Below are positions 9,008 to 17,368 of a stretch of 51,748 bases of DNA, in pieces. The notes under the pieces were generated by a model. That model had not been told where the DNA came from. It did not search any database and was given only the letters and a program-made list of their open reading frames with translations. The translations under genes were made by a program, and so were the position numbers. This DNA comes from Candidatus Pacearchaeota archaeon (GTDB lineage Archaea; Nanobdellota; Nanobdellia; Pacearchaeales; GW2011-AR1): positions 1-51,748 of the forward strand of contig JAGLQO010000004.1 in NCBI GenBank assembly GCA_023136775.1, read 5' to 3'. The stretch's first letter is position 1. Every line of letters starts with the position of its first letter.

Positions 9008-9130
9008 GTTGTACTTATGTAATAATTATACTATTTAAATTTTATACGAATACATTATCTTAAATTAAAATTATTTATCCGATGTTACTTGGCAGATGAT
9101 TTTTAGTTAAGTCGCTTAGAGGGAGAAATT

Positions 9131-9178
9131 GGAACACGGATTAAGGGGCAGGATTACACGGATTAACACGGATTTTGT
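9131..9178. repeat. CACGGATT short tandem repeat, copy 1
   Basis: The unit (A)CACGGATT occurs three times with variable spacers. Related clusters lie at 19231-19267 and 38738-38770. The repeat runs into the 3' end of the 9163-10140 gene and supplies its stop codon. Confidence 0.7.
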
Positions 9179-10140
9179 GTGGAGGAGAATATTCGAGTTA
9201 CATAGCTTGTGCTTGGGTGGGTCGGGGAGTTAATCAACTTTTTAATCTCTTGTTGTTGCTTTGATTCGATGACTGATTTCTTCTTGTTTGATTTAATATT
9301 TTTATGTTTATGTTTGTTTGGAATATATTTTTTCTTTTTCTTTTTATGTTTGTTTGTTTCTCTATTTAGCTTGAATCTTAAAGCTGGATGCTTTCCTATA
9401 TTGTACTTCTTAATAGATACTCTTATGTTATGAGAACCACCACATTTTGAACAATCAGAAATTGCCATATTTGCTAATCTATTTACATTGTCTCTTGAAT
9501 AGATATACACATGTTCTCTTTTATGAAAATATATTCTTTCTATTATTTCAGATACTAAGTCGTCCTTAGACGCCCTTTTCTTAGCGAATACTCTCCAGAG
9601 ATGTTTCGATATCATTTCATTCCAAAAAATTGGAAAAATTTCTTTCTTAAATATCTCATCACTTACATCCATGCCTCCCTTCATAGATATCACCGGATAG
9701 ATATCTTGAGTAAAAACATCTCCTGATCTAAGCCAATTATATATTGTCCTGCCTCTTTTTGTAAAATGTCCTGAATTTTTTAAATCGATAATATCTTTTT
9801 CAGTCTCTCTACTCTCATCTTCTTTTACACACATTGCAGCTGCTGCCAAAAGGTGCCCCCTGTCCCTATCGTCAATATACGGAGAAATCTTATCTATTAT
9901 CTTTCTATAATTTTTTTGTGGTAAAATCATAGACAAGATTTCTTCAAAATTATCTTCTCTAGAAAAAAATTTGTTTTCCTTTAAATATTCCTCCACTGAT
10001 TTTATAGCATTTGCCGATAAATACGGGACTACTCTTTTTTGATTTGAAAAATTGCATTTGTTATATTTTGTAGATTTAGCATCTAAGGAAAGTTGCGGTG
10101 TAATGTTCGCTTCTACCTTTACTCCAGAAATATCATTCAT
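9163..10140 (-). CDS. Unrecognised basic protein with a CxxC knuckle
   Basis: Starting at ATG 10140 (MNDISGVKV) rather than 10170 gives 325 aa. The start then overlaps the stop of the upstream 85-aa gene in an ATGAATGA arrangement, which indicates translational coupling. The body is mixed helical; near residue 230 is CSKCGGSHNIRV, half of a zinc knuckle. After residue 260 it becomes extremely basic (HKKKKKKYIPNKHKHK), likely for nucleic-acid binding. The last 15-20 residues and the stop lie in a CACGGATT repeat and in unusual sequence, so the original C-terminus may have been replaced. No family recognised. Confidence 0.55.
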   Translation of the reverse strand: MNDISGVKVEANITPQLSLDAKSTKYNKCNFSNQKRVVPYLSANAIKSVEEYLKENKFFSREDNFEEILSMILPQKNYRKIIDKISPYIDDRDRGHLLAAAAMCVKEDESRETEKDIIDLKNSGHFTKRGRTIYNWLRSGDVFTQDIYPVISMKGGMDVSDEIFKKEIFPIFWNEMISKHLWRVFAKKRASKDDLVSEIIERIYFHKREHVYIYSRDNVNRLANMAISDCSKCGGSHNIRVSIKKYNIGKHPALRFKLNRETNKHKKKKKKYIPNKHKHKNIKSNKKKSVIESKQQQEIKKLINSPTHPSTSYVTRIFSSTQNPC

Positions 10141-10390
10141 TAAATAACTTTTTCGCCAAATGAGAACCAAAACAATACGGATTTTCGCAAAAAAGGAGAT
10201 TTGACCCCTTTGCTATATTCCCTATATTGTTAAAAGATAATGACTTCTTGCAACATTCACAAGTAGCCGGGGCACCTAATTCATTTAATATTATTTTTTT
10301 ATCGCCTTCTATTATAATTTCTACCCCAATCCTTCTAAGAATCTCTTCAGTTTGATTTTTTTTAAATACTATTAATCCTTTATTTAACAT
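10133..10390 (-). CDS. Small zinc-binding protein, first gene of a two-gene operon
   Basis: 85 aa with four well-spaced cysteines in the C-terminal half (CECC and FCENPYC), enough for one zinc site. The N-terminal half (IVFKKNQTEEILRRIGVEI) is alpha/beta. Its stop overlaps the start of the downstream basic protein by eight bases, so the two are translated together and probably work together. The family is not recognised; a zinc-ribbon nucleic-acid-binding factor is the natural guess. Confidence 0.6.
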   Translation of the reverse strand: MLNKGLIVFKKNQTEEILRRIGVEIIIEGDKKIILNELGAPATCECCKKSLSFNNIGNIAKGSNLLFCENPYCFGSHLAKKLFNE

Positions 10391-10495
10391 AATCCTTCTC
10401 CCATTGTTTTAAATTTAATCTCATATTTAAAGATATCTTAAATCAAATATTAAAATTGCAATACGAACATATTCTTTATCCAAAACTAGAATTTT

Positions 10496-11878
10496 TTATC
10501 CTATCAACCTTTTCATAACTTCCGTAGCCGACTTAAAATCTGCACGTCGATTTGAGAGCCGCATTACTTGTCCAATTAAGAAATTTAGTGAAGCTGTTTT
10601 TCCGCCTTTGTAGTCGCTTACTACATGAGCATTTTCATCAATTACTTGATGACATAAATTTTCAATTGCTTCTTCAGAAATATTAGAAACTTCGTCGGCG
10701 TGGTCGGCTAATGAAAAAGATTTTGGAACAAAATCATTCATTATTTGTTTTGCTTTCAAAACTGTAATTTTAGAATCATTCGCAGCCTTAATTAATTCTG
10801 CTAAATGAGTTGGCAAGATTTCAACATCAGCATCTTCTAGGGTTTTTTTATTGTAATTTAAAACTCTTAATAATTCAATTGTTACCCAAGACAATCCCTT
10901 CTTAATATCAATTCCTTCGTTGATTAGTTCTTCGAAGAATTCAACTAACTCTAAATTTCTTGTCAAAACTTTCGCGTTCTTTTCATCAACGTGATGTTCG
11001 TCAAGAAGTCTTGCTAGTTTTGTTTCTGGCATTTCTGGCAGAGTTCCTTTAACTTCACTTACTAATTTTTTCGTAATTTTTAATTGCGGCAAGTCTGGGT
11101 CTGGAATAAATCTATAGTCAGAAGCTCCTTCTTTGCTTCGCATCTTTATTGTAATGCCTTGTTTTTCGTCGAATGCTAAGGTATCTCTTGTCTGCACAAT
11201 TCCTTTTTTATGATTCTCAACTTGTCTTAAGATTTCGTAATTTATTGCTTTCTTGATTTTTTCCAGGCTGTTTAAATTTTTCATTTCAACTCGCTCACCA
11301 TATGTTGAAACATTTACATCAACTTTAATTCCTGCATTTTTCCTAACGGCTTTAATATAACTCAAACTCAAAAGTAAATCTTTTAGCCAAGTGACTACAT
11401 CTTCGCTGTTGTGAAATTCTGGTTCGGTTACAATTTCGATTAAGGGGAGTCCTGAACGGTTATAATTAATCCTTCCAGTTTCTGGATTCCATTGTGCTGG
11501 GTCTTCTTCGAGGTGGATTTCTGTTAAATTAATTCCTTTGAATTTTCCGCTTGATGCGTTAACAACAGCGTGAGCTCCAGAAATTGTTGTCTGGTATCCT
11601 TTGGGATTATCTGCCCAGTTATAATGTTTTCTTTGCCAAATAACTTTATCATAAGAAATTTTAGAATCAAAAACTAAAGCTAATTGAATCATTTTTTTAA
11701 CGGCTGATAAATTTGGAGCCATTGGTTTACTTCCTGGAGTTCCTGTGCAAATTGGGCAAATGTGGGAATTTTGAGCATCATCAGAATCAGTTGAACATTT
11801 ACAGAATAACTTTTCTTTAGTATCTAAATAACCGTGAACTTCTAATCCGATTTTTACTGGGTATGTTGTTTCTTCCAT
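10496..11878 (-). CDS. gatB: Asp/Glu-tRNA amidotransferase subunit B
   Basis: GatB binds the misacylated tRNA and activates the Asp or Glu side chain with ATP before transfer of ammonia from GatA. Family signatures are clear: KIGLEVHGYLDT at residues 9-20, FCKCST and CPICTG (zinc cysteines), HYNWADNPKGYQ, and ETGRINYNRSGLPLIEIVTEP. The C-terminal helical YqeY-like domain ends FLIGQVMRLSNRRADFKS. The length of 460 aa is close to the usual 470-480. It stands alone on the minus strand, divergent from a 79-aa gene, while gatC and gatA lie about 10 kb away on the plus strand. Confidence 0.97.
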   Translation of the reverse strand: MEETTYPVKIGLEVHGYLDTKEKLFCKCSTDSDDAQNSHICPICTGTPGSKPMAPNLSAVKKMIQLALVFDSKISYDKVIWQRKHYNWADNPKGYQTTISGAHAVVNASSGKFKGINLTEIHLEEDPAQWNPETGRINYNRSGLPLIEIVTEPEFHNSEDVVTWLKDLLLSLSYIKAVRKNAGIKVDVNVSTYGERVEMKNLNSLEKIKKAINYEILRQVENHKKGIVQTRDTLAFDEKQGITIKMRSKEGASDYRFIPDPDLPQLKITKKLVSEVKGTLPEMPETKLARLLDEHHVDEKNAKVLTRNLELVEFFEELINEGIDIKKGLSWVTIELLRVLNYNKKTLEDADVEILPTHLAELIKAANDSKITVLKAKQIMNDFVPKSFSLADHADEVSNISEEAIENLCHQVIDENAHVVSDYKGGKTASLNFLIGQVMRLSNRRADFKSATEVMKRLIG

Positions 11879-11928
11879 AACTAATAAAATTTCTAAAGCT
11901 TTTTATATCTTGTTAAGTTAGGAGTTGC

Positions 11929-12168
11929 ATGAGTATAGTAGAGGATTATAAAAAAGAAATAATTGATACTCGTAAATTTGCTGGAAGATTATACGAAAGT
12001 AGGTATTCGGAAATTTTTGAAAAACTGGACCACATTGGTGAGGAGTATAATGAGATTGCGGCTGTTTTTGGAGCTGTGGATGAAATCTGTAAAAAGTATG
12101 ATGAAATGGGATTTAATTCTTCTAGGGGAACTGTCTATCAGGATTTGTATAATACTAGAGTAATATAA
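11929..12168 (+). CDS. Hypothetical protein, 79 aa
   Basis: Not recognised. Acidic and helical throughout (EDYKKEIIDTRKFAGRLYES, then a segment of similar amphipathic character), perhaps a small coiled-coil or dimerising protein. It starts 50 bases from gatB on the opposite strand; the shared gap contains a TATA-like TTTTTATATC. A second small gene follows after 32 bases. Confidence 0.5.
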   Translation: MSIVEDYKKEIIDTRKFAGRLYESRYSEIFEKLDHIGEEYNEIAAVFGAVDEICKKYDEMGFNSSRGTVYQDLYNTRVI

Positions 12169-12181
12169 AAGCTTTTATATT
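12162..12181. promoter_or_regulatory. 20-bp perfect palindrome containing back-to-back TATA boxes
   Basis: AATATAAAAGCTTTTATATT overlaps the stop of the 79-aa gene and lies 20 bases before the ATG at 12201. The right half reads as a TATA box toward the 12201 gene. The symmetry would also allow binding of a dimeric regulator. Confidence 0.5.
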
Positions 12182-12200
12182 TTATCCAATTCTTATCTGT

Positions 12201-12653
12201 ATGAAATCGTTAAAAGTATTGGTGGTTGACTCTAACATAGTTTTGACAGATAAATTAATAGATAAAATAGATGATATTGAAAATTATGAGGCAGTTGTGA
12301 TTCGGGGGCAAAGACCTTACAGTGAAGATGCTGTTTATCTACAAGAAAGTCTAGGGAATGAAATATTCGGAGTTCCCTATAAAAGAAAATCTGATGAAGA
12401 AATTCTAAAGGATATAGATTCAAGAAAACATAGGAGAATTTCTGGATTTATGTCAACTGTTCTTGTATTGGCCGCTTCTGGAATGTCCGAAATGAGTGAG
12501 CCATACTGTTTGAGCATCTTAAAATATTTAGAGGGTCCAGATATATTTAGAGAATCAAAAAATTACGACAAGAATTATAAAAAATGGAACATAAAACAAA
12601 GAAAACCCTATGATACTCGAAATCAAACAAGGCTATATAGGCACTCAAGGTAA
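12201..12653 (+). CDS. Hypothetical protein, 150 aa
   Basis: The first 25 residues (KSLKVLVVDSNIVLTDKLID) resemble the opening strand and helix of a Rossmann or receiver-like fold, but the later conserved positions of a response regulator are not visible. The C-terminus is strongly basic (KKWNIKQRKPYDTRNQTRLY). It lies between the 79-aa gene and gatD with short gaps on both sides. Function not recognised. Confidence 0.5.
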   Translation: MKSLKVLVVDSNIVLTDKLIDKIDDIENYEAVVIRGQRPYSEDAVYLQESLGNEIFGVPYKRKSDEEILKDIDSRKHRRISGFMSTVLVLAASGMSEMSEPYCLSILKYLEGPDIFRESKNYDKNYKKWNIKQRKPYDTRNQTRLYRHSR

Positions 12654-12685
12654 ATCTTTTTATACATCTGAGAACTAATTATTTT

Positions 12686-13945
12686 ATGGAAACAAAAACT
12701 TTCAAGCCTGGCGACAAGGTTAAGATTCAGACTAAATCTAAAACATGGGAAGGTCTCGTATTAGAATCACATGATTCTAGCATAATTTTATTGAAATTAA
12801 AATCTGGTTACAATATTGGAATTCGGGAAGGTGAAATTTTGGATGCTGAAGTTTTAGCAAAAGCTGAAGGGATAAAAAAGGAAAAGCCTGAAATTGTAGT
12901 GGATTCTAATTTGCCTAATGTTGCTTTGATAATTACTGGTGGAACTATTTCTTCTCGGCTTGATTCTAAAACTGGTGGAGTTATTGGAACTGATAAAGAT
13001 GACATTTTGAATATTGCTCCTAAACTAAAAGAAATCTGCAATCCTATAATTGTTAGTCCATTTATGAAAATGAGTGAGGATATGGACCCTAAAGATTGGA
13101 TAAAGATTGCTGAGGAATGCGAGAAATATTTGAATGATGAATCAATATCTGGAATAATTGTGACACAAGGAACTGACACTTTGCATTACACAGCTTCGGC
13201 ACTTTCATTTTTTCTTCGAAATTTAAATAAGCCTATTGCATTAACTTATTCACAAAGGTCAGTGGACCGAGCTTCAACTGACGCTTCGCTGAATTTAGTT
13301 TGTGCTGCTCGGTACGCAGTTTCTGAAATCGCGGAAGTTGCAATTGTTGGACACAGGGATTCTAATGATAAAGTTTGTCTCGCTATGCCTGCGACGAAAA
13401 CTCGTAAGATGCACACTTCTAAGAGAGATGCTTTTCATATAATTAACGGTGAACCTATTGCTGAAATCACAAAAGAAAAATTAATTCCTTTGAAAGATTT
13501 TGATGTTAGACTTTTAACTAAACCAAAATTGGATGCTAAATATTCGGATAAAGTGGCTTTAGTGAGAGTTTATCCTGGACAAGATCCTTCTATTTTGGAA
13601 TACTATGAAAAGGAAGGATATAGGGGAATTGTTTTGGAGACTACTGGGCTTGGGCATGTTCCGACAAAAGATTCCAACAACAATTGGTTGCCTAAAATTA
13701 AAAAGGCAATTTTAAATGGGATGACTATTTGCGCTGTTGCGGGAACCATTAATGGTCGACTGAATCCTAATGTTTATTCTGCTGGAAGAGATTTGCAAAA
13801 GAGTGGAATAATTTATCTAAAGGATATGTTAGCTGAAACTGCGTTAGTAAAATTAGGTTGGGTACTTGCCCATAAAAAATGGGAAGTTAAAGAAAAAATG
13901 TTGGAGAATATCGCGGACGAGTATTCTCCAACACTGCATAATTAA
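12686..13945 (+). CDS. gatD: Glu-tRNA(Gln) amidotransferase subunit D
   Basis: GatD is the archaeal asparaginase-type subunit that releases ammonia from glutamine for GatE. Residues 1-60 form the small N-terminal beta-barrel (GDKVKIQTKSKTWEG, GYNIGI). The amidase domain then shows ALIITGGTISS (first catalytic Thr), VTQGTDTLHYTA (second Thr-Asp pair) and TYSQRSVDRASTDA. At 419 aa it is close to family size. A TATA-like TTTTTATACA lies about 20-30 bases before the ATG. Its partner gatE follows 1.3 kb downstream on the same strand, separated by a membrane protein gene and a structured repeat. Confidence 0.97.
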   Translation: METKTFKPGDKVKIQTKSKTWEGLVLESHDSSIILLKLKSGYNIGIREGEILDAEVLAKAEGIKKEKPEIVVDSNLPNVALIITGGTISSRLDSKTGGVIGTDKDDILNIAPKLKEICNPIIVSPFMKMSEDMDPKDWIKIAEECEKYLNDESISGIIVTQGTDTLHYTASALSFFLRNLNKPIALTYSQRSVDRASTDASLNLVCAARYAVSEIAEVAIVGHRDSNDKVCLAMPATKTRKMHTSKRDAFHIINGEPIAEITKEKLIPLKDFDVRLLTKPKLDAKYSDKVALVRVYPGQDPSILEYYEKEGYRGIVLETTGLGHVPTKDSNNNWLPKIKKAILNGMTICAVAGTINGRLNPNVYSAGRDLQKSGIIYLKDMLAETALVKLGWVLAHKKWEVKEKMLENIADEYSPTLHN

Positions 13946-13967
13946 AAATTAAAAAAAATTAAAATAT

Positions 13968-14405
13968 TTATTTCTTAAAATATTTTTTAGTCGACTTGCT
14001 AAAGAAGAGGTACCAAATTTGTAAGCCTGCGATTGCAGCTCCTGCAAATCCGATTGCAAAATATTTATTGATTAATAATACTATTGATACAATTGCAATT
14101 ATTGCTGCGACTACTCCTGCGGCTATTTTTGACCATTTCTTTGCTTTCAATAGGTTTTTCCCTACGAAATAAGAAAATAATGATAAAATAACTAATGCAA
14201 ATCCAATTCCTAAAAATTGGCCAGAAGTTATGTATCCTACAGCTACTCCAGTTGCTGGATCAGCTAAAGGTAATCCTACGGTTCCCCTAAAAACATCCGA
14301 TAAAGAAAATATTTGTAGACTCATTGTCATGAATCCCATAGCACTTAGAAAAGCTATTACTGCTAAAACCCAAATACCTTCACGAACATCATTTAAATTT
14401 TTCAT
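13968..14405 (-). CDS. Four-helix membrane protein
   Basis: 145 aa with four hydrophobic segments: IWVLAVIAFLSAMGFM, GQFLGIGFALVILSLFSYF, AAGVVAAIIAIVSIVLL and FAIGFAGAAIAGLQIWYLFF. It ends in a basic tail (KSTKKYFKK), suggesting a cytoplasmic C-terminus. No catalytic motif is visible. The start is marked by AAGGAGGTTG eight bases upstream. It is convergent with gatD (stops 23 bases apart). Function unknown. Confidence 0.65.
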   Translation of the reverse strand: MKNLNDVREGIWVLAVIAFLSAMGFMTMSLQIFSLSDVFRGTVGLPLADPATGVAVGYITSGQFLGIGFALVILSLFSYFVGKNLLKAKKWSKIAAGVVAAIIAIVSIVLLINKYFAIGFAGAAIAGLQIWYLFFSKSTKKYFKK

Positions 14406-14453
14406 TTCAACCTCCTTGATATTTATACGAGCAAAGAAGAATATATAAAGATT

Positions 14454-14577
14454 GACATTTTCGCGTGGTCGCGAAAATCGTCAAGGGAAATTCTGCAGAA
14501 TTTCTAGATTCCGAACCCCTTACCGTCGAGGCCGCAGAGGGTTCGATTCAAGTGAAGGGAATTTGTTTCAAATTCCC
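14454..14577 (+). repeat. Four-hairpin structured repeat, copy A
   Basis: Four consecutive perfect stems: ATTTTCGCG/CGCGAAAAT (loop TGGT), AAATTC/GAATTT (loop TGCA), GAACCC/GGGTTC around the fixed loop CTTACCGTCGAGGCCGCAGA, and GGGAATTTG/CAAATTCCC (loop TTT). It starts after ATT as ATTGACATTTT, 48 bases upstream of the 13968-14405 start. Related copies B, B', C, D and E differ in stem sequence but keep pairing. The sequence up to about 14700 (ACCCTCACTATATTGATT...) shares further pieces with copy C. The 82-aa ORF here is a by-product of the repeat. Confidence 0.85.
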
Positions 14578-14906
14578 GCGTTCCAGAATGTTACCCTCAC
14601 TATATTGATTAAATATAGGTTGGCCTCAAACGGTCCCCAATTAGGGACGACCTTGTTAGCCCCCAGAACCTGGTGGTCCCGGGCAAACCCTCTTCCATAA
14701 AAAATTACGAAGTCTTCGACTCCGCATTTCTTATGGAGATGTAATTTGATTAATTGATTGTGTCAATATGGAAGCGTCGGTTTGGACTGGGCGTTCTGAG
14801 CAGGTGAGTCGAAGATATAGCGAATGACAAGAATTATATTTTATACTCGAATCGAAAATTTGACTATTAATGTGATTAAAAATTTATTTTAAAAATGTAA
14901 AGAAAA
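14578..14906. other. Gene-free spacer after repeat copy A
   Basis: No credible ORF. Two short palindromes are visible, GGTCCCCAATTAGGGACGACC near 14635 and the pair GAAGTCTTCGACTC near 14709, followed by AT-rich DNA leading to the promoter of the thioredoxin-like gene. Confidence 0.4.
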
Positions 14907-14918
14907 ATATTTAAAAAC
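14907..14918 (+). promoter_or_regulatory. TATA box of the thioredoxin-like gene
   Basis: ATATTTAAAAAC lies 20-31 bases before ATG 14938, predicting a leaderless mRNA. Confidence 0.6.
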
Positions 14919-14937
14919 TTATAGCGTTTTTTATTAT

Positions 14938-15195
14938 ATGAAAATAAAATTTCTGGGATCTATTGAAAAAAATAAAGGATTAATTGACGATCTTTTAGAG
15001 GCCCTTAAAGAATTAAATATAGACCCTCACTTAAAAATTTTAAATAGCCCACGTGATTTTATAAAATACAAAGTTAGAGCTCCTGCGGCAATAATTATTA
15101 ACGAAAATGTTATTTTTAAGGGTCACCATGATCTTTCGAAAAATATCAAAAAAGCACTAAAAGAAGAAATAAAAAAAGAAAAAACACAAAGCTAA
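14938..15195 (+). CDS. Thioredoxin-like protein without the CxxC pair
   Basis: 85 aa with the Thioredoxin_3 layout: beta strand KIKFLGS, helix with DDLLEALKELNID, then the cis-proline region VRAPAAIIINENVIFKG and a final helix. In redox-active relatives the first loop is GCPNC; here it is GSIEKNKG with no cysteine anywhere in the protein, so disulfide chemistry is excluded. It may serve as a binding or scaffold protein. It lies 31 bases upstream of gatE on the same strand, although gatE has its own TATA box. Confidence 0.65.
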   Translation: MKIKFLGSIEKNKGLIDDLLEALKELNIDPHLKILNSPRDFIKYKVRAPAAIIINENVIFKGHHDLSKNIKKALKEEIKKEKTQS

Positions 15196-15206
15196 TTTAT
15201 TTAAAG
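15194..15206 (+). promoter_or_regulatory. TATA box of gatE
   Basis: ATTTATTTAAAGC overlaps the 3' end of the thioredoxin-like gene and sits 21-33 bases before ATG 15227. It supports that start even though the N-terminus encoded there is unusual. Confidence 0.55.
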
Positions 15207-15226
15207 CTTGCCAAGTAAATTATTAT

Positions 15227-16765
15227 ATGGAACAAATCAAGGAGGGAAAAGCACAAACAAAGAACACAGCAAGTTCCGTCACCCGTCACCCGTCACCCTC
15301 GTCCGTAAATCCCGAAGGATTTACTCCTGCCTCTCAAAGTGCGCATGACTATAAGAAAATTGGATTAAAATCTGGTTTGGAAATTCATCAGCAACTTGAT
15401 ACTCATAAGTTATTTTGCAATTGCCCGAGCATCCTTCGAAATGACGAACATAAGTACGAAGTTAAAAGAACTTTAAATCCTGTTGTTGGAGAAACTGGAA
15501 TTGTGGATGTTGCGGCCAAACATGAAGCTGCTCAAAATAAGGATTTTATTTATCAAGTTTATGATACTAATTGCTTGGTTGAAATTGACGAAGAGCCACC
15601 TCATACAATTAATCAAGAAGCTTTAGAAATTGCTTTGCAGATTGCTCATTTATTGAATTGTAAAATTTTTCCTGTTACTCAAATTATGAGAAAGACTGTG
15701 ATTAATGGGTCTAATACAACTGGATTTCAGCGGACTGCTATGATTGCTCACGACGGTTATATTGAAATTTCTACTGGAAAAATTTCTATTGATGCTTTAA
15801 TGCTCGAGGAGGATTCTGCTCGTAAGGTTTCGGTTAATGAGGACGGGACTGTTACTTACAAATTGGATAGGCTAGGGATTCCTTTAGTTGAGATTGCTAC
15901 TGGTCCACATATGCATACGCCCGAAGAGATTAAGGAAGCTGCTTTGAAACTTGGTGAAATTTTAAGAGCTTGTAAAGTTAAGCGAGGTCTTGGGACTATT
16001 CGTCAAGATGTTAATATTTCAATTGAGGGAAGTAAGCGAGTTGAGATTAAGGGATTCCAAGACCCGAAGATGATGAAGAAAACTATTGATTTAGAAATTG
16101 AACGACAGAAAAAATGCGTAGAGGAAAACACTTGTCAAGAAGAGGTAAGGAACGCTTTGCCTGACGGGACTACTGAATTTTTGCGACCAATGCCTGGGGC
16201 TGCCAGAATGTATCCTGAGACTGACCATCCTTTATTGAAAATTTCTAGAGAATTAATGGACAGAACTAAAAAGAATTTGCCGAAGTTGGCGTCGGAACAT
16301 AAATCTTATTTGAGTGAATTTGGTTTGAATGACGAGTTGATAAAATTATTATTGAAGCAAAATATGATTGAGGAATTTAAAACGTTACTTCATTCTTGTG
16401 ATAATCATGAATTGATTGCTAAAACTTTAACACTTTTTCAAAAGGAAATTTCTAGAAAAGAGAATAAGGAGCTAAAGGAAATTAATGAAATTTTTGATGC
16501 TCATATGCTAGAATCCATTCTTGAAAAAGTTGGAAAAGATATTTCGTCGAATGATGTTAAAGGAATCATGTTGAAGATTGTTCAGGGTAAAACTTTGAGT
16601 GAGGCGACAGAAAAAAGTGACGTTGATTTGAGGGGTGAGGCTGAAAAACTAATTGCTGAAAAACCCGGGCTTAGTCAGGGTGCTTATATGGGTTTGCTTA
16701 TGGGAAAATTTAAGGGTCAAGTTTCTGGGAAAGACGTTTCTGAAGTTTTGAAAAAAATTCTTTAA
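15227..16765 (+). CDS. gatE: Glu-tRNA(Gln) amidotransferase subunit E, GAD-less
   Basis: GatE activates Glu-tRNA(Gln) for amidation with ammonia from GatD. Family motifs present: GLKSGLEIHQQLDTHKLFCN, TGFQRTAMIAHDG, LEEDSARK, RLGIPLVEIATGP, GTIRQDVNISI and PGAARMYPETDHP. At 512 aa it is about 110 residues short. The AspRS-like GAD insertion, normally between the catalytic part and TEFLRPMPGAARM, is replaced by a linker of about 20 residues. Residues 10-40 are a low-complexity extension encoded by GTCACCC tandem repeats and a TAAATCC-CGAA-GGATTTA hairpin, not family sequence. The YqeY-like tail ends GKFKGQVSGKDVSEVL; a diverged second copy of this tail lies at 17369-17434. Confidence 0.96.
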   Translation: MEQIKEGKAQTKNTASSVTRHPSPSSVNPEGFTPASQSAHDYKKIGLKSGLEIHQQLDTHKLFCNCPSILRNDEHKYEVKRTLNPVVGETGIVDVAAKHEAAQNKDFIYQVYDTNCLVEIDEEPPHTINQEALEIALQIAHLLNCKIFPVTQIMRKTVINGSNTTGFQRTAMIAHDGYIEISTGKISIDALMLEEDSARKVSVNEDGTVTYKLDRLGIPLVEIATGPHMHTPEEIKEAALKLGEILRACKVKRGLGTIRQDVNISIEGSKRVEIKGFQDPKMMKKTIDLEIERQKKCVEENTCQEEVRNALPDGTTEFLRPMPGAARMYPETDHPLLKISRELMDRTKKNLPKLASEHKSYLSEFGLNDELIKLLLKQNMIEEFKTLLHSCDNHELIAKTLTLFQKEISRKENKELKEINEIFDAHMLESILEKVGKDISSNDVKGIMLKIVQGKTLSEATEKSDVDLRGEAEKLIAEKPGLSQGAYMGLLMGKFKGQVSGKDVSEVLKKIL

Positions 16766-17319
16766 TTAAGAGCTACTTTTATAAAATTATTTATTATTTT
16801 GCCTACATATCCTTTTTCTTTGGAAATTTCTGGGTGAAATTGTACTCCCCATATTCTCTTTGTTGGGTGCCTTATAATTTCTATTCCATTTTTAGATTTG
16901 GCTAGCGGAATTAAATATTTAGTTTTTGAAACTGCCCATCTATGAGCTTCGAAAACTTCAAACTCTTTTTTTAGTCCTTTCAATATTTGATCTTCAGAAA
17001 TTATTTTTATTTTTTCCGATCCTTTTTTCTTTTTTGCCATCTTTTCTAATTTTTCATTAAAAGAATATGCGATGAGTTCGAATCCTAGGCATATTCCTAA
17101 AATTGGCCTAGAGGAATTTTTAATCAAATCTATTTCTTTTTTATATTCTTCTTTGTGATTTTTTACTGAGAAAGAAGAACCACCTGAAAGAATTATTAAA
17201 TCAAATTTTTTATAATTAATCAAATCTAATTTCTTGAAATCTACAACTTTTACATCCTTTAATTTATTTAATAACTCACTCAAATGTTTGGAGTGATTGT
17301 TTACTAATAGGATTTTCAT
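16762..17319 (-). CDS. Class I glutamine amidotransferase, GuaA-N type
   Basis: 185 aa, one triad GATase domain: nucleophile Cys in LGICLGFELIAY (about residue 96), then VQFHPEIS with the catalytic His and Glu near the C-terminus, and the oxyanion strand LIILSGGSSF. Size and the AHRWAV segment fit the glutaminase subunit of archaeal GMP synthetase (GuaAa), but other class I glutaminases are possible, and no synthetase subunit lies nearby. Its stop overlaps the gatE stop by four bases. The gene sits between gatE and a duplicated gatE tail, as if inserted there. Confidence 0.8.
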   Translation of the reverse strand: MKILLVNNHSKHLSELLNKLKDVKVVDFKKLDLINYKKFDLIILSGGSSFSVKNHKEEYKKEIDLIKNSSRPILGICLGFELIAYSFNEKLEKMAKKKKGSEKIKIISEDQILKGLKKEFEVFEAHRWAVSKTKYLIPLAKSKNGIEIIRHPTKRIWGVQFHPEISKEKGYVGKIINNFIKVALN

Positions 17320-17368
17320 TTTAATTTAGTTAGAATCTTATCCTTAATAATATTTCTATAAAATAATT

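Noticed and set aside
12201-12653. Response-regulator receiver domain
   Set aside because: Only the first strand resembles one; the phosphoacceptor Asp and conserved Lys/Thr positions are not in place.
14452-14700. 82-aa plus-strand ORF
   Set aside because: Encoded by structured repeat copy A; the equivalent frame is not kept in other copies.
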